From positions 1 through 5,912 of the forward strand of contig CAZOHG010000116.1 in NCBI GenBank assembly GCA_964579725.1: DNA of 5,912 nucleotides. Reading direction: 5' to 3'. How positions within the stretch are numbered: position 1 is the first letter of the stretch; each line of letters begins with the position of its first letter. Source of the DNA: CAZOHG01 sp964579725 (GTDB lineage: Bacteria; Zhuqueibacterota; JdFR-76; BMS3Abin05). A model generated the notes under the pieces. The model searched no databases and had not been told where the DNA came from. It saw only the letters and a list, made by a program, of their open reading frames with translations. Shown piece after piece: positions 5,889 through 5,912 of this stretch. A program made the position numbers and the translations under genes.

Positions 5889-5912
5889 GAGGGGAGCTCC
5901 ATTAAAAAACGA

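Overview
The window holds three genes on the + strand. The first is cut off at the left edge; the other two are complete. All three look like exported proteins from a Gram-negative bacterium of the Fibrobacterota-Chlorobiota-Bacteroidota (FCB) group. The main clue is the C-terminal module of the first two genes, with YPNPF/VPNPY openings, a 'GVY' near the end and a short basic tail. This is the style of type IX secretion sorting domains and FlgD-like Ig domains. Strong Shine-Dalgarno sequences (AGGAGG) argue against Bacteroidota proper, which rarely use them, and fit a deeper lineage such as Calditrichota or candidate phylum KSB1. That placement is an inference; there is no marker gene in the window.

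Layout. Positions 3-305 are the last 100 codons of a secreted protein. A 117-base gap follows, with very strong ribosome-binding sequences and no clear terminator, so the first two genes may share a transcript. Positions 423-1625 encode a 400-residue secreted protein: signal peptide, a beta-rich body resembling a carbohydrate-binding jelly roll, and a sorting-type C-terminal domain. A strong intrinsic terminator (1657-1705) closes this unit. A 457-base gap (1626-2082) carries a candidate promoter and a dyad but no gene that I can see. Positions 2092-5811 encode a 1239-residue secreted protein: signal peptide, an alpha/alpha-toroid domain of the polysaccharide lyase or glycosidase type, Ig-like beta domains, and a C-terminal beta-propeller with eight DxDxDG-type calcium loops. 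The last 101 bases hold a small palindrome and no gene.

How they may work together. The toroid enzyme candidate and the possible carbohydrate-binding protein next to it suggest a role in attacking or binding an extracellular polysaccharide. This rests on fold-level resemblance only, and no substrate can be named. The terminator between them makes them separate transcription units. I see no RNA gene, CRISPR array, insertion sequence or phage gene. The most unusual items are the architecture of the 1239-residue protein and the 14-base perfect match to the 16S rRNA 3' end that lacks a properly spaced start codon.
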